Shown piece after piece: positions 1-13,375 of a stretch of DNA of 64,000 nucleotides (positions are counted from its first letter, which is position 1; each line of letters begins with the position of its first letter). A program made the position numbers and the translations under genes. Origin of the DNA: Lindgomyces ingoldianus (Eukaryota; Ascomycota; Dothideomycetes; Pleosporales; Lindgomycetaceae); the NCBI RefSeq assembly GCF_010093535.1, contig NW_022985196.1:310001-374000 (forward strand), in the 5' to 3' direction. A model generated the notes under the pieces. The model worked only from the letters and a program-made list of their open reading frames with translations, was not told the DNA's origin and ran no database searches.

Positions 1-1599
1 CTTATGCTTTAAGCTTTTAAATAAAATATAACACTTTTTAAGCAACACACTATAGCTATCTATAAGGTCTTTTAAAAAATAATAAGTAACTAACACACTA
101 AATAACCTTTCTAAGCTAATTATATAGCTAACTTATAAAAGCTAAATAATAATAAAAAGTAAGTAATTATTTAGCACATACTTAAGCTAAATATGTAAGG
201 ATTTCCCTTTTAGCTAGCAGCTATAGCTAATATAGCTAATCTTTTAACTACTAAGCATAATATAAGCTATGTTAGTATAAACTAGCTTAATATATTTATT
301 AAGTGTTACTTAAAGCTTAAAGTAAAGTTTAAGTATAACTATAACTATAAAAAAGCTTTTTATAAAGATCTTATAGTAATTTAAAGCTAGTTTAACCTTA
401 TAAAAATATTAAAGCTAAGTATAGTATTTAGAATAATAACACATACAACTTTAATATAATAGGGTTTATAATAGGCTAGATATCTACTAGAGTAGTTATT
501 ATAAGTTTAAAGAGATAAGAATAGCTAAAAGTAGTCTAGCTAGGTAACTAGAAGTAGATAACAGCTATCTAGAGCATTAATGCTAAAAAGTAGACTATTT
601 TACTCTTTATTATTTTTTAAAGTAGCAACTACTTTTTAAACTAGTATAAAAAAATTACTTTAAAATTAAGTTATTATAATCTTTAAGTATAGCTAGACTA
701 CTAATTAGCTTAGTCTAGACTAGTTAAAGCACTTTAATGTGTATATAAAGAAGTGTACTATTAGTAGCTACTATCTGCTAGTTATTAATAGCTATAAAAG
801 CTATAACTTACTTTATTTTTAGTAATACTATAAAAATAATAAGATTATTACTATTTATATACTTTTTTATTTATTATACTTTTTATAGCTACTTAATGTA
901 AGTTATTTTACTTCTTTAAAAAAAGTATATAGGCGCTAAGCTAAAAACCTTATACATAACTAAATTACTTATATTATAAAAATAAAGTTTTTACTATACT
1001 TTAAAGTAGCTTATAATGCTATAATTACTTTTAGTAATATCTAAAAAGAGTTTTAAAGCGCTAAATTAGTTCTTTTTAACTTATAATAAGTTATAATAGG
1101 CCTTAATATAAAGTTGTGCACTTTATTACTACTACTACTTATATATAATAAGCTTTAGCAGTTGTAAACTTTAAGTAATACTTTAAAACTTAAGTTATAA
1201 TTAATACTTATAAAGATAAAAAATTAAAAGCATATAAATAGTTTACTAACTTTTATAGTTAAAGTGTTTAAAAAAGTTTTAAAAAGGGTAGTAATAATTA
1301 TACATAAGCTAGTGTTAGTGTAATAAAAAATTACTAAGCTTTAAGCAGCTAATAAGGCTACTACATAATATAAATTACATAAAAAAAAGTAAATTAAGGT
1401 AGAAAAGACTTTAATAATTTAAAAAAGCTTATACTTAATAGCTTTAAAGGAGTTTAAAGCACATAGTAACAGAAAAAAGGCAAAAAAGTAGGTGTAAGCT
1501 AAAGTAGGTAAGCTATCCTAAAGGCGCTGCAGATAGTGTAATTAAACTAGGCATAACACGCAAATATATAAGTAAGAAGTAAAAGTAGTATCTAAATAA
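1..1599 (+). pseudogene. FotA-1 transposase remnant (DDD transposase with C-terminal CCHC knuckle)
   Basis: This is the decayed coding region for the FotA transposase, which would bind the terminal repeats and cut and rejoin DNA in the nucleus. It is collinear with FotA-2 (36391-38046), where the frame is described in full. The C-terminal end around 1520-1590 still shows a retroviral-type zinc knuckle, C-x2-C-x4-H-x4-C, followed by acidic/Val residues and TAA at 1597-1599. Many in-frame TAG/TAA codons fall at expected Gln/Trp positions, as RIP predicts. The start codon is outside the window. No function can remain. Confidence 0.8.
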
Positions 1600-1706
1600 T
1601 ATTCTAGGCTGTACTGTACTATATAGTGCTAGAGCAGGTTGTTATAGGCTATAATAGAGTTTGTTAGGGTAGGGTCTTGGCAAAAGTAAGCGACTTAGGT
1701 GTGTAA

Positions 1707-1998
1707 CAGGGTTGCCACTTTTATAGTAATTACTATTCTAAAATAGTAATTACTATTTTTTTAAAAAGTCTATAACAGCTTAATTACATTAGCTAATATT
1801 CTAAAAACCTAAACTTAGATACTAGGTATACTAAAGTATAGATCTATAAGATTAGATTCTACTATATAAATTTGTATCCCTAGTAATAGAGAANNNNNNN
1901 NNNGAATTATAGCTTATGTAATTAAGTAATAATAACGTTTTTAAAAACATAGTAATTACTATTTTTAAAATAGTAATTACTATAAAGTGGCAACCCTG
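1707..1998. mobile_element. hAT-type MITE inserted in the FotA-1 terminal repeat
   Basis: The element begins CAGGGTTGCCACTTT and ends with its inverse, AAAGTGGCAACCCTG. The terminal inverted repeats extend about 60 bp. Each end contains two copies of the perfect palindrome TAGTAATTACTA. It is flanked by an exact 8-bp target duplication, GTGTGTAA, at 1699-1706 and 1999-2006; the unoccupied FotA end has a single copy. An 8-bp duplication with CAGGG termini is the hAT signature. At 292 bp (including 10 N) it has no coding capacity, so it must have been mobilised in trans. It breaks FotA-1's right terminal repeat. Confidence 0.85.
1894..1903. other. Assembly gap (10 N)
   Basis: Ten undetermined bases lie in the middle of the hAT-type MITE, between its inverted repeats. 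The true length is unknown. Confidence 0.99.
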
Positions 1999-2028
1999 GT
2001 GTGTAAGCAACTCGCCTGTGAAGTACGT

Positions 2029-2337
2029 TACTAGATTTTATTAATAATTTATGCTAAAAAATTTTTATGTAGTAAAACTAATTATTATGCTCTAAAGTTT
2101 TACTACTTTTTTTATATAAACTTTAGAGTGTAATACAGCTTTTAAAAAGCTAAAGTTTATGCTACTAAGTATACCTACACTTTACTATTTTAACTTTATA
2201 TTATAAACTAAAATTAAAACTAACACTTTTAATAAAGTAGTAGTAAAAGTCCTTTTTTAAAAACATATAAATAGAAATTAGTGCTCTGTTTTATTTTATA
2301 GTAAGGTTCTATCTAGTTTAGAGCTAAACTAGAAGAT
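2029..2337 (+). pseudogene. GypC fragment a: Ty3/gypsy RT-RNase H connection
   Basis: This is a remnant of the oldest element in the window. Translated on the plus strand it resembles the RT thumb/RNase H start of fungal gypsy elements: an FYxxF start, then TLECNTAFKKLK, IPTLYYF, TKIKTNTFNKVV (family: ETDASDxVVxGVL) and FYSKVLSSLELN. The RNase H catalytic Asp of the TDAS motif is now Asn, a RIP-type change. The frame runs into the CopA-1 insertion at 2338 and resumes at 26036 as IHNKKLLAII (family IHDKELLAI). FotA-1 inserted just upstream at a TA. Confidence 0.82.
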
Positions 2338-2549
2338 TGTCTAAATAGTAGTATTTAGATACGCAGTTAGGCGTCACGCGACATAGTCTTGTGTCACAGT
2401 TGTATGCACAGACAGATAAATACCCCTTTCCTTCGCACAGACTTAGAACAAGAAGAATTAACCCTAGTTACCTGCAAACCCCCCCTGCGCGATGTGTACA
2501 CTGTGCAAACCTCTTTGCTTTGCATAGCTAGCATAGAGCCTATTTAACG
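2338..2549 (+). repeat. CopA-1 5' LTR
   Basis: 212 bp, starting TGTCTAAATAG and ending GAGCCTATTTAACG. It is the same length as the 3' LTR at 25824-26035 and less mutated than the element interior. Related to, but shorter than, the 253-bp LTRs of CopA-2 and the 280-bp solo LTR at 24019-24298; all end in a shared GAGYCTATTTAAC motif. Confidence 0.92.
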
Positions 2550-5129
2550 CTAATTAGTAGTTTAAATGCTGTAAGACAGAAAGCTCTTCTTATACCTTTT
2601 TATTTGAAGAATTATGTATAAGAGAAAAAAAATTTCTTACTAATTTAACTATAAATTAGCAAGAGTAAAGACAGAGTCTAATTTACATGTAAGTAGCTAT
2701 AAATCTCTGTATAGTTAATAAAGAGTAAAAAACCTGTTTATATAATACTGTTTAGAGGTATTGTATAAATAGTAGTGCTTATTTAACGCTAGAAGGCCTG
2801 TTTTATCTTTTTACATAAGGCTATTTAGAGGCAGTGTACAATAAGAAGTAAGACAGCGCACAACAACGCATAACTAACTACTATAGAGCAACAAGCAACG
2901 CTAGCTCTGTCTCTAACTAGCTAACATAACATATTAATGTATAATTAATACATACCTCTAGTAGGCATCTTAGCAAAGACTCTAGTAAAGCAGACAAATA
3001 TTAAGAATTAAGTAGATAAGATTAAACTATTAGACAACACACTTAAAAAAAAAACTTAATTTATACATAGCTAACTTAATTATAGAACTCTGCATATTAA
3101 GCATAATAAATGTATAAACTCTTAAAAACTTTTAAAATAACTTTATAAAGAGCTTATATACTTTAAAGATTTTAGCTAACTATTTTTATCAGAACTAATT
3201 ACTACTTTATAAAATAAAAGCATTAGTTTTAAGAAGAATAAAATAAAGGCTGTTACACTGTACAGACTTATAAAAAAAACACTTTTACTATTTTATTAAA
3301 CTACTATACTAAACTATTACTACTAGCGCTAGTTCTAACGCTATAGAGAATATCTCTATATAAATTACCTATAGACTTAATACTTTTTCTATAATTAGTA
3401 TAACTACCTTATAATAGCTTACTGTACAAGAGCACAACTAGGCAGCTACATATTTCTGTAGCTACAGCTCTGCACAAGATTCTCTAAAGCTTGTACCTAC
3501 TATATATAATTTAATTACTATATAATCTATACTAACTTCTACCTATATAAGATATTATAGCAGAGAACCTTACACCTAAAAAGGTTGTATAATTCTAAAA
3601 GGTATAAAGAAAGAAGAATAACTATATAGAGTAACTATATAATATTTTAGCTAATAAGGCTATAGTATTTATTAAGCTTTGCTAACACTTTATTATTTAT
3701 AAGGCCTTATACGCAAACATTTTCTTTAATATCTTTAAAGGCTGCGCACACATGTTCTACCTTTATAATATTAGTTCTAAAAAGACATAAAAGATCCTAT
3801 ATAAACAGCTTAGTAATTACTTTAATACTAATGTAAATTATAACTAGTATTAGACAGATTAAATAATAATAAGCTTTACATAAATTAAGTAAAAGAACTT
3901 TATAAAAACTTTACATAAAGCTTTTAAAGCTATAATTAATAAGCTTACTTTTATGTAAAGAGCTTTTAGTCTATAATTTTAAAGTAAGATACTGCTTTAC
4001 ACTGCTGTTATATAAGCATGCTAAGAATAACTTAAACTTAAATAATTAATGTTCTTAATTAAGCCTACATGTAAGGCACTATACAGTAACCTTTATTTAG
4101 CACTTTAAGTTATAATTAATTAGCAGAATAACACATTCTTAAATAAACTAGAAAACATGTACTACACTAATAAAAGATATAACTTCTCTTATATAATTAG
4201 ATTTTAATAATATAGAAAAAGTCTAAAGGGATTTAAATTACACTTTTTTATATAATTAAAGTAATACTTTGTCTACTATAAAGGAGAATATTAGTTAATA
4301 AATTATTCTTATATAGATTAATTCTTTGCAAAACGCTAGTACATCTTTTTATATAAAGAATTCTATAATAAGACTCTAACGCGTAAGGAAGTAAGCACAT
4401 ACATTTAAAAATTTAAAGGTAAACTAAAGTAGAAAAAAAAAGTTATACAATAATAACTTAAATAAAGAGGAAAGTAAGAAGATTGTTAACTACCTTACTA
4501 CTACTGTATTTTTCTACTGTGCAACAGCAGAGAACATATACAGCATAGAACCTAAAGAATACGCAGAACAGTTTATTCTTAAGGATTAATACTATATAGT
4601 ATACTAAGGTAAACTATAGAATACTAGCGCTGTAAGAATTTCTACTATTAGAAAGTTATAACTTAAAGCATACCTATAAAAATTCCTTTATATAAAAGTA
4701 GACTAGACACTAAATAAGAAAAGTATTAGCTTTAAAAAATAAAAAATAATAAAATTAATTAGTACTATATAAATTACTAATCTAGTTAGTAGTGTTATAT
4801 ATTACATACTAGATACACTAACACCCTTTTTATTGTCTCTTACTAACGTAAACTAGATAAATGCGTACTTTAACAACATGCAGAATGTAATTATATAAAG
4901 TAATAAAAGTAAAGTTTTAGTTATATGCAAATAAGGTTACTTATTTTTTAACATATAAAAAAAGAAATTAATGTCTTTTTTTATAGAACATAAACTTTAA
5001 TAACTGCATAGAAGGCTTAGCTATTCTTGTATAGAATAGCTTTACACAATCCTTAAGAACGCTAGACACAACACTAATCCCTCTATACTTAAAAAAAATT
5101 AAGAAGTTCTGCTAGATGTGTTAGCTATA
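2550..5129 (+). pseudogene. CopA-1 polyprotein remnant, 5' part (gag, protease, start of integrase)
   Basis: This is the 5' portion of a Ty1/copia gag-pol frame, with many TAA/TAG at Gln/Trp positions. Around 4550-4640 the frame reads YSIEPKEYAEQFIL and then NTSAVRIST, matching the fungal copia aspartic-protease region (YSI...P..Y, DTGAAGVST). The active DTGA has become NTSA. It continues with TPFLLSLT and the spacer before integrase, then PSILKKIKKFC and MC.LY (5075-5129), the zinc-binding start of integrase. GypA-1 interrupts it exactly here; the frame resumes at 21617. The gag portion (about 2600-4500) has diverged too far for domain calls. Confidence 0.75.
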
Positions 5130-5728
5130 TGTTACAGTCTATAGTTAGACTGACGTAACTCCACCTGCGGTGCTCTACAATCTTGTTAAGTTAGGACAAG
5201 GCTTAGTTATAGACTAACTATAGGACACAGAGGATAGACAGGCAGCGCAACTACCTGCAGTAATAGAAGAGTGCATTGTCTAATAGAAAGACAGGCTATA
5301 AATCTATTAAGTCTAAGAGAGCTTATAGAGCTCTACTTAGCAGACTTGCATAAACTTGTCCTACTTGCCTTAGCACCCCCTGTACATGTATATAGTTCCT
5401 CTATTAAATAACCTTTAAAAGGTGTGTTTAACATTTAGTTTATTTTTTATATAGACTAAGTAGCATTTAGCTTTCTAAAGAGCTGTAATACTATTTGTAT
5501 ATTTTGCACTATATATACCTCTAACTCTGTCTAACAGGACTGTTTAACCCTAGCTACTATACTACTGCACATAGGGTAAACTATAATCTAGTCACTCTAC
5601 CTCTCTCTAGTAGCCTAATAGCCTTTACGTGGGACTGTACACCCTGCTGTTAGCCCCTGCCACCTGTTTTACTTCTTACCTAGGAATATTATTAACTTAA
5701 GTGCTTCTATAAAGCAAGGATTATAACA
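5130..5728 (+). repeat. GypA-1 5' LTR
   Basis: 599 bp, starting TGTTACAGTC and ending in TAACA. Its length equals the reassembled 3' LTR. Homologous to the GypA-2 LTRs (615 bp) and GypA-3 LTRs (589 bp, reverse strand). Confidence 0.93.
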
Positions 5729-5782
5729 TTAAACACTACTTTTTTAAAAAGTATAACTACTTAACATAATTTAGATTCTAAC

Positions 5783-8700
5783 ATAGCCTACATAGCTTTG
5801 TTAGGATCTATAGAAGTTTCTACTTAAAGTAAAGCTATCTTAGTAGAATAGATTAACATAATTTAAGATAACATAAAAAACTTTAGTAGATTAGTAATAA
5901 AGTAAATAAACTAGTAAACTTATAAAAAAAAGTTAAAAACCTTTACTAGAAAGTAGCAGAATTTAATAACTTTTTATTACCTATAAATCCCTAGTAAGCT
6001 ACTAGCTCTACGCATTAGATACACGTATTATAAGTAAAGCTAGCTAAACTTTAAAACATTTTAACTAAAAGAATAAGTATTATAGCTAAAAAGACTTTAA
6101 GACTAGCCTTTCTAAAGCCTTTTAAAGAGTTACTAAAGAACCTCTGCCTTTTTTTTACTAAATGCTACCTTTATATGTAATATAATAAAGAAGCATTTTA
6201 GACTAATATAGAAATAATATCTTAGATAAGACTACACCTAGAAGGCCTCTTTATAATTTAGTTCTAGCCTTATGTAGATAACTAGATAGACTTTAGAGCT
6301 AACAGCATAACACTTACTTCTAAAATAAAAGAAGTGTTTAGTAGTGTTAAAGCTTTTAAAGACACTCTAATAGCTATTTATAGGACTATAAATAAATAAA
6401 AAATTATAGCTAATAAGCTAGACACTCTAAAATAAGGTAATAGCATAGCCTAGAACTATGCAGCACGCTTTAGAGAACAGCTAGCTATCTGCAGATAGAT
6501 AGACTAAAAAGCCCTCTGTTGCATGTTCTATAATAGGCTAAGTAATATAATAAAAAATAAATTTATGTATAATAATAAACTAACTACTTTTAAAAACTTT
6601 ATTATATAAGTAACAACCTATAACAATTACTATAAAAAGTATAAAAAAGAAAAAAAGTAAAAAGAAACTTCTTAAAAACTAGAGTTTATTTTTAGAAAAA
6701 AGAAGTCCTTTTAGTATAATAAAGAACTAATAGACCTTAGTTATGTAAAACATACATAAAGCCTCTTTTTAAAGAAAAACTAAGTTCTAAGACGTAATAG
6801 GCTGCCTCTAACTAAGGAATAATAGAAGTAGTTAGAGGACAAGGCCTGCCTAAACTATAGAAAAGTAGGATATTTCTGCTAAAATTACCTAGACTTCTAA
6901 AAGAGAGAGAATAAAAATACTACTGCAATAGTAAAAGCTATTACTGCTAAATATAGCTTTATAGAAAAGAAAATATTAAAAAAATTAAATAATAGACTTT
7001 ACTAGTAATGTAAAAAAAACTATTTTTTAAAAAACTACTTTAAAGTATATTAAAAGGTAGTTATCTAAAACTTTAGTAGCTTAAATAAGGTGTTGTAAGA
7101 CCTTATAATTCTTAAAAAGTATAATAAAAAAACTTAGATCTAAGAATATATTATAAATGTCTAAAAGAGAGAGAAATAGTTCTCTCTTTATAACTAGACT
7201 TCTAGCACTTTAGCAAGAGAGCTTTTTAGACAGTTCTAGAAATATAAATGCTAGAAGTGTAGTCTATAATACAACTACTCTAATAAATACATAGTTATGC
7301 TCTACTAGATAAACATTAGTAATAATTACTTTACATTTAACATAATACAGCAGATAGCTAAAGTTAAATATAATATTATAAAAAATAAAAAATAATAGTA
7401 GTTCTTTACTAGAATTTAAGACTAGAAACTAGAAGGACTAAGTAGACCTGCTAGGTTTAAAGTCCTAAAGCTAGTACTTAGAAAACCTAAGACACTACTT
7501 TTAGGCCTTATAATTAGCAAGAAGGCCTTTATAATACAATAAAACTATAGTTAGTGTGTACTTTATAGAAGTAACACCTACAGCACTAACAACTGCTAGT
7601 AAAAAGGACACCCTGTACAGGTAGTACAGACATAGGAATACCTTTAGTAGACTTAAAAGAGCCCCCTTAACACCTTACATAGACCTAATAATTATCTATA
7701 CCCTTAGTACTAGTGTACGCAACAATATTGCACTAGACACTAGAACAATAAGCACTAAGCAGGCTAGTAGCTTACATAGAAAAAGAACTATAACAGATGC
7801 CTATAGTAAAAGACAGCTTTAGCTTGTAAAACTATAAACTACTACACTTATTAAATAGCCTCTTTTTATAAATAAGAAAAATAGCTAGACTGTAAAGATA
7901 AAAATAACTATAAGTTTTATTACTTTTAATAAAAAGTAGTAAAAAAGAAGATTATCTAACATCCTATTACTTAGTAGAGAATTATAAGTGTAAAGTAGCT
8001 AACTACTATAACTAAAAGCACTAAATTTATATAAAAAAAATTTAATAATAACTTATAGAATGTTAACTTATACCTTTTAGAGAATAAAAAAGTCTTTTAT
8101 AATATATTAGCCCTAGTTGTAGTAAGATAAGAGGCAGGACACAGCCTAACTATAACCTTTACATTTAAAGGATGTTTAGAACTAGCCCTTATTAACAGTA
8201 GATGCACCTTTACTGTAATAGACAAAGACTAGGTAGACTAGTAAAATATTTTATTTTAAATAAAAAAAACTGTTTAAAGTAACCCTTGCTAACACATCCT
8301 TAATAAAATATAGTAAAGAATAGATTAACTTAGAAATATATAAAGAAAACTTTAGAACTTTAAACACAAGAGATTAAAAATTTATAAGTATACTTTTACT
8401 AAGAGGTAAGTATAATGTAATCTTAGGCTATAATTAGCTTAAAAAGCATAACTTTACTATTAACTAGAAAATAATAACTATAGAAAGTCCTAAGGACTAC
8501 ATGTGTATAACCTAGTTAGCATGCTATAACAACCTATGTCTAGTTTATAAACAAGTAAAGTAAAGCAGTAGTTACTACTCTAAGAAAAAGAAACTTTAGA
8601 AGTTCCTCTACTAAGAACTTAAGGCCTAAATAGTAAAAGTAATAAAAAAGAAACTAAAAAAAGTTTCTTATAAAAAAATTAAAGCTAATAAGAATGTAGA

Positions 8701-11660
8701 ATAAGTTAAAATCTTTAAAGTCTAGAAAGAAGGCAGTATCCCTATTAAGTATAAGAACTATAGGGATATGTTTAAGACGCCTGCTAATTTAAAAGAATTA
8801 CCTCTACACTAGCCTTAGGATTACACTATTAATTTAATAAAAGACTATAACTTAAAGACTTATAAGCTTTGCCCTCTAATAAGGATATAGAAAGAAGCCC
8901 TGCAGGAATACATAGACTAAATGCTAGCATAAAGCTATATTTAAAAAAGCTACAGCCTTGTTGCTTTAGCAGTAGTCTTTATAAAAAAAAAATCTAAGTT
9001 TATTAAGATTATAAGACTCTAAAGAATAACATAAGTTAAAACTAGTTTCTCTTACTAATTATATAAGACATTATAAATTAGCTAAAAGAAACTTAATACT
9101 TTATAACGTTTAATGTACAAGATAAATTTAATAAGATAAGAATAAAAGAAGAAGATAAGTAGCTTATAGCATTTTAGACCTGATAAAGACTCTATAAACT
9201 ATTAGTAATGCTGTTTAGCTTAATAAATGCCTTAGTAACATTTTAGTAGATTATTAATATAGCTTTTAACTTATACCTTAATGTCTTTACTTTAGTATAC
9301 CTAGATAACGTTCTTATCTACTTAAAGGATAGCTTAGAAGACTATGTATAAAAGGTATAAAAGGTTCTAAAAAAGCTAAAAAAGTATAGACTCTATCTAC
9401 AGCTCTTTAAATGCAAATTCTACATTTCTAAAACAAAATACTTAGAATTTATAATTAATAGTAAGGAAATAAAAATTAACCTAGCTAAGATATAAAAAGT
9501 ACTTAAATAGCTAGAACTTATAATAGTTAAGAAAGTTAAGAGATTCCTTAGACTATTAGGCTATGTTAGGCAAATAATTAAAGATTACTTAAAAATTACT
9601 ATACCTCTAACAAACACTACTACTAAAGAGAGAGCTATAGTAAAAATTTATTTAGACTTTATAAATAAACAAAGCATTTATAGCACTTAAATAAGCTATA
9701 ATAGCTAAACTAGTGCTAAGAATATACAACTTGTAATTAGATACTAAGATCTATACAGACGCATTCTTAGGAGCTAGTAGGGCTACATTTTACTAAAAAT
9801 AGGAGGACAAGAGATAGCACCTAGTAGTGTACTACTCTACTAAGTTCTTAGGACCTAAAGCTAGCTACAGTAAGCAATATTAAATGTAGTAAGAGTATAG
9901 GCTACAGAGCTACATAGGATAGCAAAACCTTTCTATATTATAACAGACTATGTAAACTTAGTTACATTCTTAACTATAAAAAACTCTTACTTAGGCATAT
10001 AAAATAAGTAATAAAGCTTGCTTAGTTTAATTACATTATTAAGTATATCTTAAAAGCATAAAACTAATAGGCTAACACTCTTAGCTAAAGACTAGATTAC
10101 TTTAACAGAGAAAAAGAAAAAACTAAGAAGTTTACACTTTTTAAAGAAACTAATAAAAGATAGCTTTATAATAAGCCTTAGCTTATAAAAAAGTTCTGCA
10201 TGCTTACAGTAAATAAGTAAAAGTAGAAGAATTTAATCTATAAATATTACAAATCTCTAATGTTTAGACACCTAGGTATAGACACTTTTTAGAAAAAATT
10301 ACAGGCTGCTATACTGCAACGCATACTAAAAGTAAAGCAACTATGCACTAAGGTGCTTAGAGAGTGTAACATCTGCAATAGAAATAACTTATAAAGGTAT
10401 AAAGCTTATAAATATTTTTAACTAATTAAAGCCCTAAAATAGCTATAAGTAATAGTTATAATAGACTTTATTATAAGACTTCCTCTGTCTAAGAAACTAA
10501 GAATAGAAAGAATGTGCAACATAATTATAGTAACCTTTAATAAGACCACTAAGTACCTACACACATAGCTATTAAAAAAGACTATTATATCTAAAGAATT
10601 TATTTATAAATTTAAACAGAACATTCTATTAGTACATAGATGCCCTAAAATTATTATCTTTAATAAAGATAAATTATTTACTAGTAGATTTTAGAAAGTA
10701 GCTATAAGACACTTTAGAGTAACACATAAATTATCTATAGCATACTATTTATAAATAGACAGCTAAACAGAGAGAGTAAACACTAAAGTAGAAAAGTACT
10801 TAAGAAAGTACATCTCTTACACCTAAAATAATTAGGCAGGATAGCTCTTAATAGCATAGTTAGCTATTAACATAGTAGAGTTAGCTATAACAAAAAAAAC
10901 GCTATATAAGGCTAATTTTAGTTATAACCTATACTTTATACTATAAGGAAACTAGCCTATAAACCTTTAGAAATTAATAGACTAATTATTAAACTTATAA
11001 GACATATATAAAAAATTAGTAATTAAGGCTAAATCTAGTTAGAAGATAATAGAATAATACATAAATAAATTATAATAACTAGGACTAAAAATCTACTTAA
11101 AAGACTACATATATTTTAATACTAAGAACCTTAACATATCTAGACCCTTAAGGAAGCTAGTAAAAAAAAGGATAGGACTATATAAGGTCTTATAAACCTA
11201 ATAAGACAACTGTAAGCTTAAGCTTTCCCTGTACATAAAAATACACCTATAGTTCTACATCTCTAGATTAGAAAAAGTGCTTAAGGAAATTCCCCTATCT
11301 ACATAGAGATAAGAAGATAAAGAAATAAAGTATAAAGTTAAACACATTATTAGTAATTAAAAGAATAAAAAAGATTTTCTAGTAAAATAAAAAAGGTAGC
11401 TTACTAGTAAAAATATATAAAAACTAGCTAAGAACTTATAGAACACGCAGCTATTAGTATAAAAGTACCTTTAGGCTTATTTAAAAGAAACTAGCTAGGT
11501 AATAAAGCACTTATATTAAAAAGAATAGCTATGTTATTACTAGATAGTAGTAGCTTTTAGAGATAAGTCTTAGCTAATAAAAGTTATAGAGAGGAACAGC
11601 TTTCTGCTTTAGCTTTAAGAGCTTTTATTTTGTCTAAAGAAAAAAGGTTCTTTTCTAAGT
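5783..11660 (+). pseudogene. GypA-1 gag-pol remnant with C-terminal chromodomain
   Basis: A decayed retrotransposon polyprotein. An ATA at 5783 (probable former ATG) opens gag. The zinc knuckle at about 6846-6890 is CLNYRKVGYFC.NY, a C-x2-C-x4-H-x4-C in which C, H and C have become Tyr. Protease near 8188 reads LINSRCTFTVID (family LVDSGCTFTVID). RT has the palm box YLDNVLIYLKDSLEDY near 9297 (family YLDD). RNase H near 9740 has IYTDAFLGA, and integrase near 10720-10960 has THKLSIAYY and ERVNTKVEKYLRKYI. A chromodomain-like segment follows at about 11340-11470 (DFLVK, LTSKN, KLAKNLQNTQLLV). Dozens of stops lie at Gln/Trp sites. Both ends are approximate. Confidence 0.85.
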
Positions 11661-12163
11661 ACTTTGCATAATAAGCCTCTAATAGATTTAGTAATTTTTA
11701 GATATAATTTTATTTAAAACACTCTTTAGCTTTTACCTCTACTAACTTTTAAAGTTAGTAAGTTATTTTTTTATTAAGCTTTTATTTATAAACTTTTGCT
11801 ACAGCAGCATTTTAAAGAAGCTTTTTTTTTAACTAATCCTATATAGTGTCTAAAATAAAGGCATTACACCTGCTATTTTTCTTTACACACTTTACACACT
11901 TATTTAATAATAAACTTAATATATAGAATAATTTTAATAACTAGTAAGTGCTATAGGGTTATATTTTTGTCTAATAAAAAGGATTAAAGTAAGAAATAGT
12001 ATAAAGATAATAAGATAAATAAGACTAGCAAGCTATTTAGCCTAAAAAAAATATATATTAGGAATGCCTTCTAGTAAGTAGACACCTACTTTATAAATAA
12101 ACTCTTACTAACACAGTTGTGTAAGCAGAGCGGCAAGGACGCTGCTAAGGAAGAGGGGCAGCG

Positions 12164-12702
12164 TGTTACAGTCTATAGTTAGACTAACATAACTCTACCT
12201 GCAGTGCTCTATAATCTTATTAAGTTAGAATAAGGCTTAGTTATAGGCTAACTAAAGGACATAGAGAATAGACAGGCAGCGCAACTACTTATAGTAATAA
12301 AAGAGTGCATTATCTAATAGAAAGATAGGCTATAAATTTATTAAGTCTAAAAAAGCTTATAGAGCTTTACTTAGCAGACTTACATAAACTTATTTTACTT
12401 GCCTTAGCACCCTCTATACATGTATATAGTTCCTCTATTAAACAACCTTTAGGAGGTGTGTTTAATGTTTAGTTTATTTTTTATATAGACTAAGTAGCAT
12501 TTAGCTTTTTAAAGAGCTATAATACTATTTATATATTTTGCACTATATATACCTCTAACTCTGTCTAATAGGACTGTTTAACCCTAGCTACTATACTGCT
12601 GCACATAGGGCAAACCACAATCCAGTCACTCTACCTCCCTCTAGTAGCCTAATAGCCTTTACGTGGGACTGTACACCCTGCCGTTGGCCCCTGCTACCCG
12701 TC
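12164..12702 (+). repeat. GypA-1 3' LTR, first 539 bp (interrupted)
   Basis: Begins TGTTACAGTC directly after the polypurine tract and stops at CCGTC (12698-12702), where GypA-2 inserted. The last 60 bp are at 21557-21616. The final ~100 bp here are noticeably less RIPped than the start. Confidence 0.93.
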
Positions 12703-13317
12703 TGTTACGGTCTACGGTTGGACCAGCGTAACTCCACCGGCAGTGCTCCACAATCTAGCTGGGTTAGGACAGGGCTCACTTATGGACCAATTGGAGGGCA
12801 CAGAAGCAGCACAGCTGCCTGCAGTAATAGAGGAATGCGTTATCTAATAAGGAAGCAGGACACAAGTCCTAAGGAAGCCTTAGCAAGTTTAGCAAGTTTA
12901 AATAAGTTAGTAGTACAGCTAGCACAACTAAACTTAGAGAACTTATCTAAACTTGCCTTAGCACTCCCTACACATGTATATAGTTCCTGCATTAAATAAC
13001 CTTTAAAAGGTGTGTTTAACATTTAGTTTATTCTCTACATAGACTAAGTAGCATTTAGCTTTTTAAAGAGCTATAATACTATTTATATATCTTACACTAT
13101 ATATACCTCTAACTTTGTCTAACAGGACTGTTTAACCTAGCCTTTTTACTACTATATAAAGGGTAAACTACAATCTAGTCACGCTACTCCCCTCTAATAG
13201 CCTATTAGCCTGTACGTAGGACTGTACACCCTACTAGTTAGCCCCTACTATCTGTTCTACTTCCCCCCTAGGAATATTAACAGACCTAAGTGCTTTTATA
13301 AAGCAAGAATTATAACA
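12703..13317 (+). repeat. GypA-2 5' LTR
   Basis: 615 bp, beginning TGTTACGGTC and ending TATAACA. Its first ~150 bp keep many CpG/CpA sites, unlike the rest of the copy. Short open frames on both strands within it are incidental. Confidence 0.93.
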
Positions 13318-13375
13318 TTAAACACTACCCTTTTTAAAAAGTATAAATACTTCTTAATATAATTTAGATTCTAAC

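Larger units (their letters stand above)
1..2028 (+). mobile_element. FotA-1, Fot1/pogo-like DNA transposon (left end outside window)
   Basis: This is a cut-and-paste transposon of the Fot1/pogo group (Tc1-mariner superfamily). Position 1 aligns with about 36444 of the complete copy FotA-2, so roughly 135 bp of the 5' end lie outside the window. The right terminus reads CTCGCCTGTGAAGTACGT followed by a TA (2029-2030), the 2-bp target duplication typical of the group. Its right terminal repeat is split by a 292-bp MITE at 1707-1998. It sits in the RNase H/RT region of GypC. Sequence is heavily RIPped; the element is dead. Confidence 0.88.

Noticed and set aside
12718..13022. Short open frames on both strands inside the GypA-2 5' LTR (also 21053-21256)
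   Set aside because: They lie within an LTR, overlap on opposite strands, and encode nothing recognisable.
12703..13317. Tandem LTR produced by recombination
   Set aside because: The CCGTC duplication at 12698-12702 and 21552-21556 and the split GypA-1 LTR show a genuine insertion.
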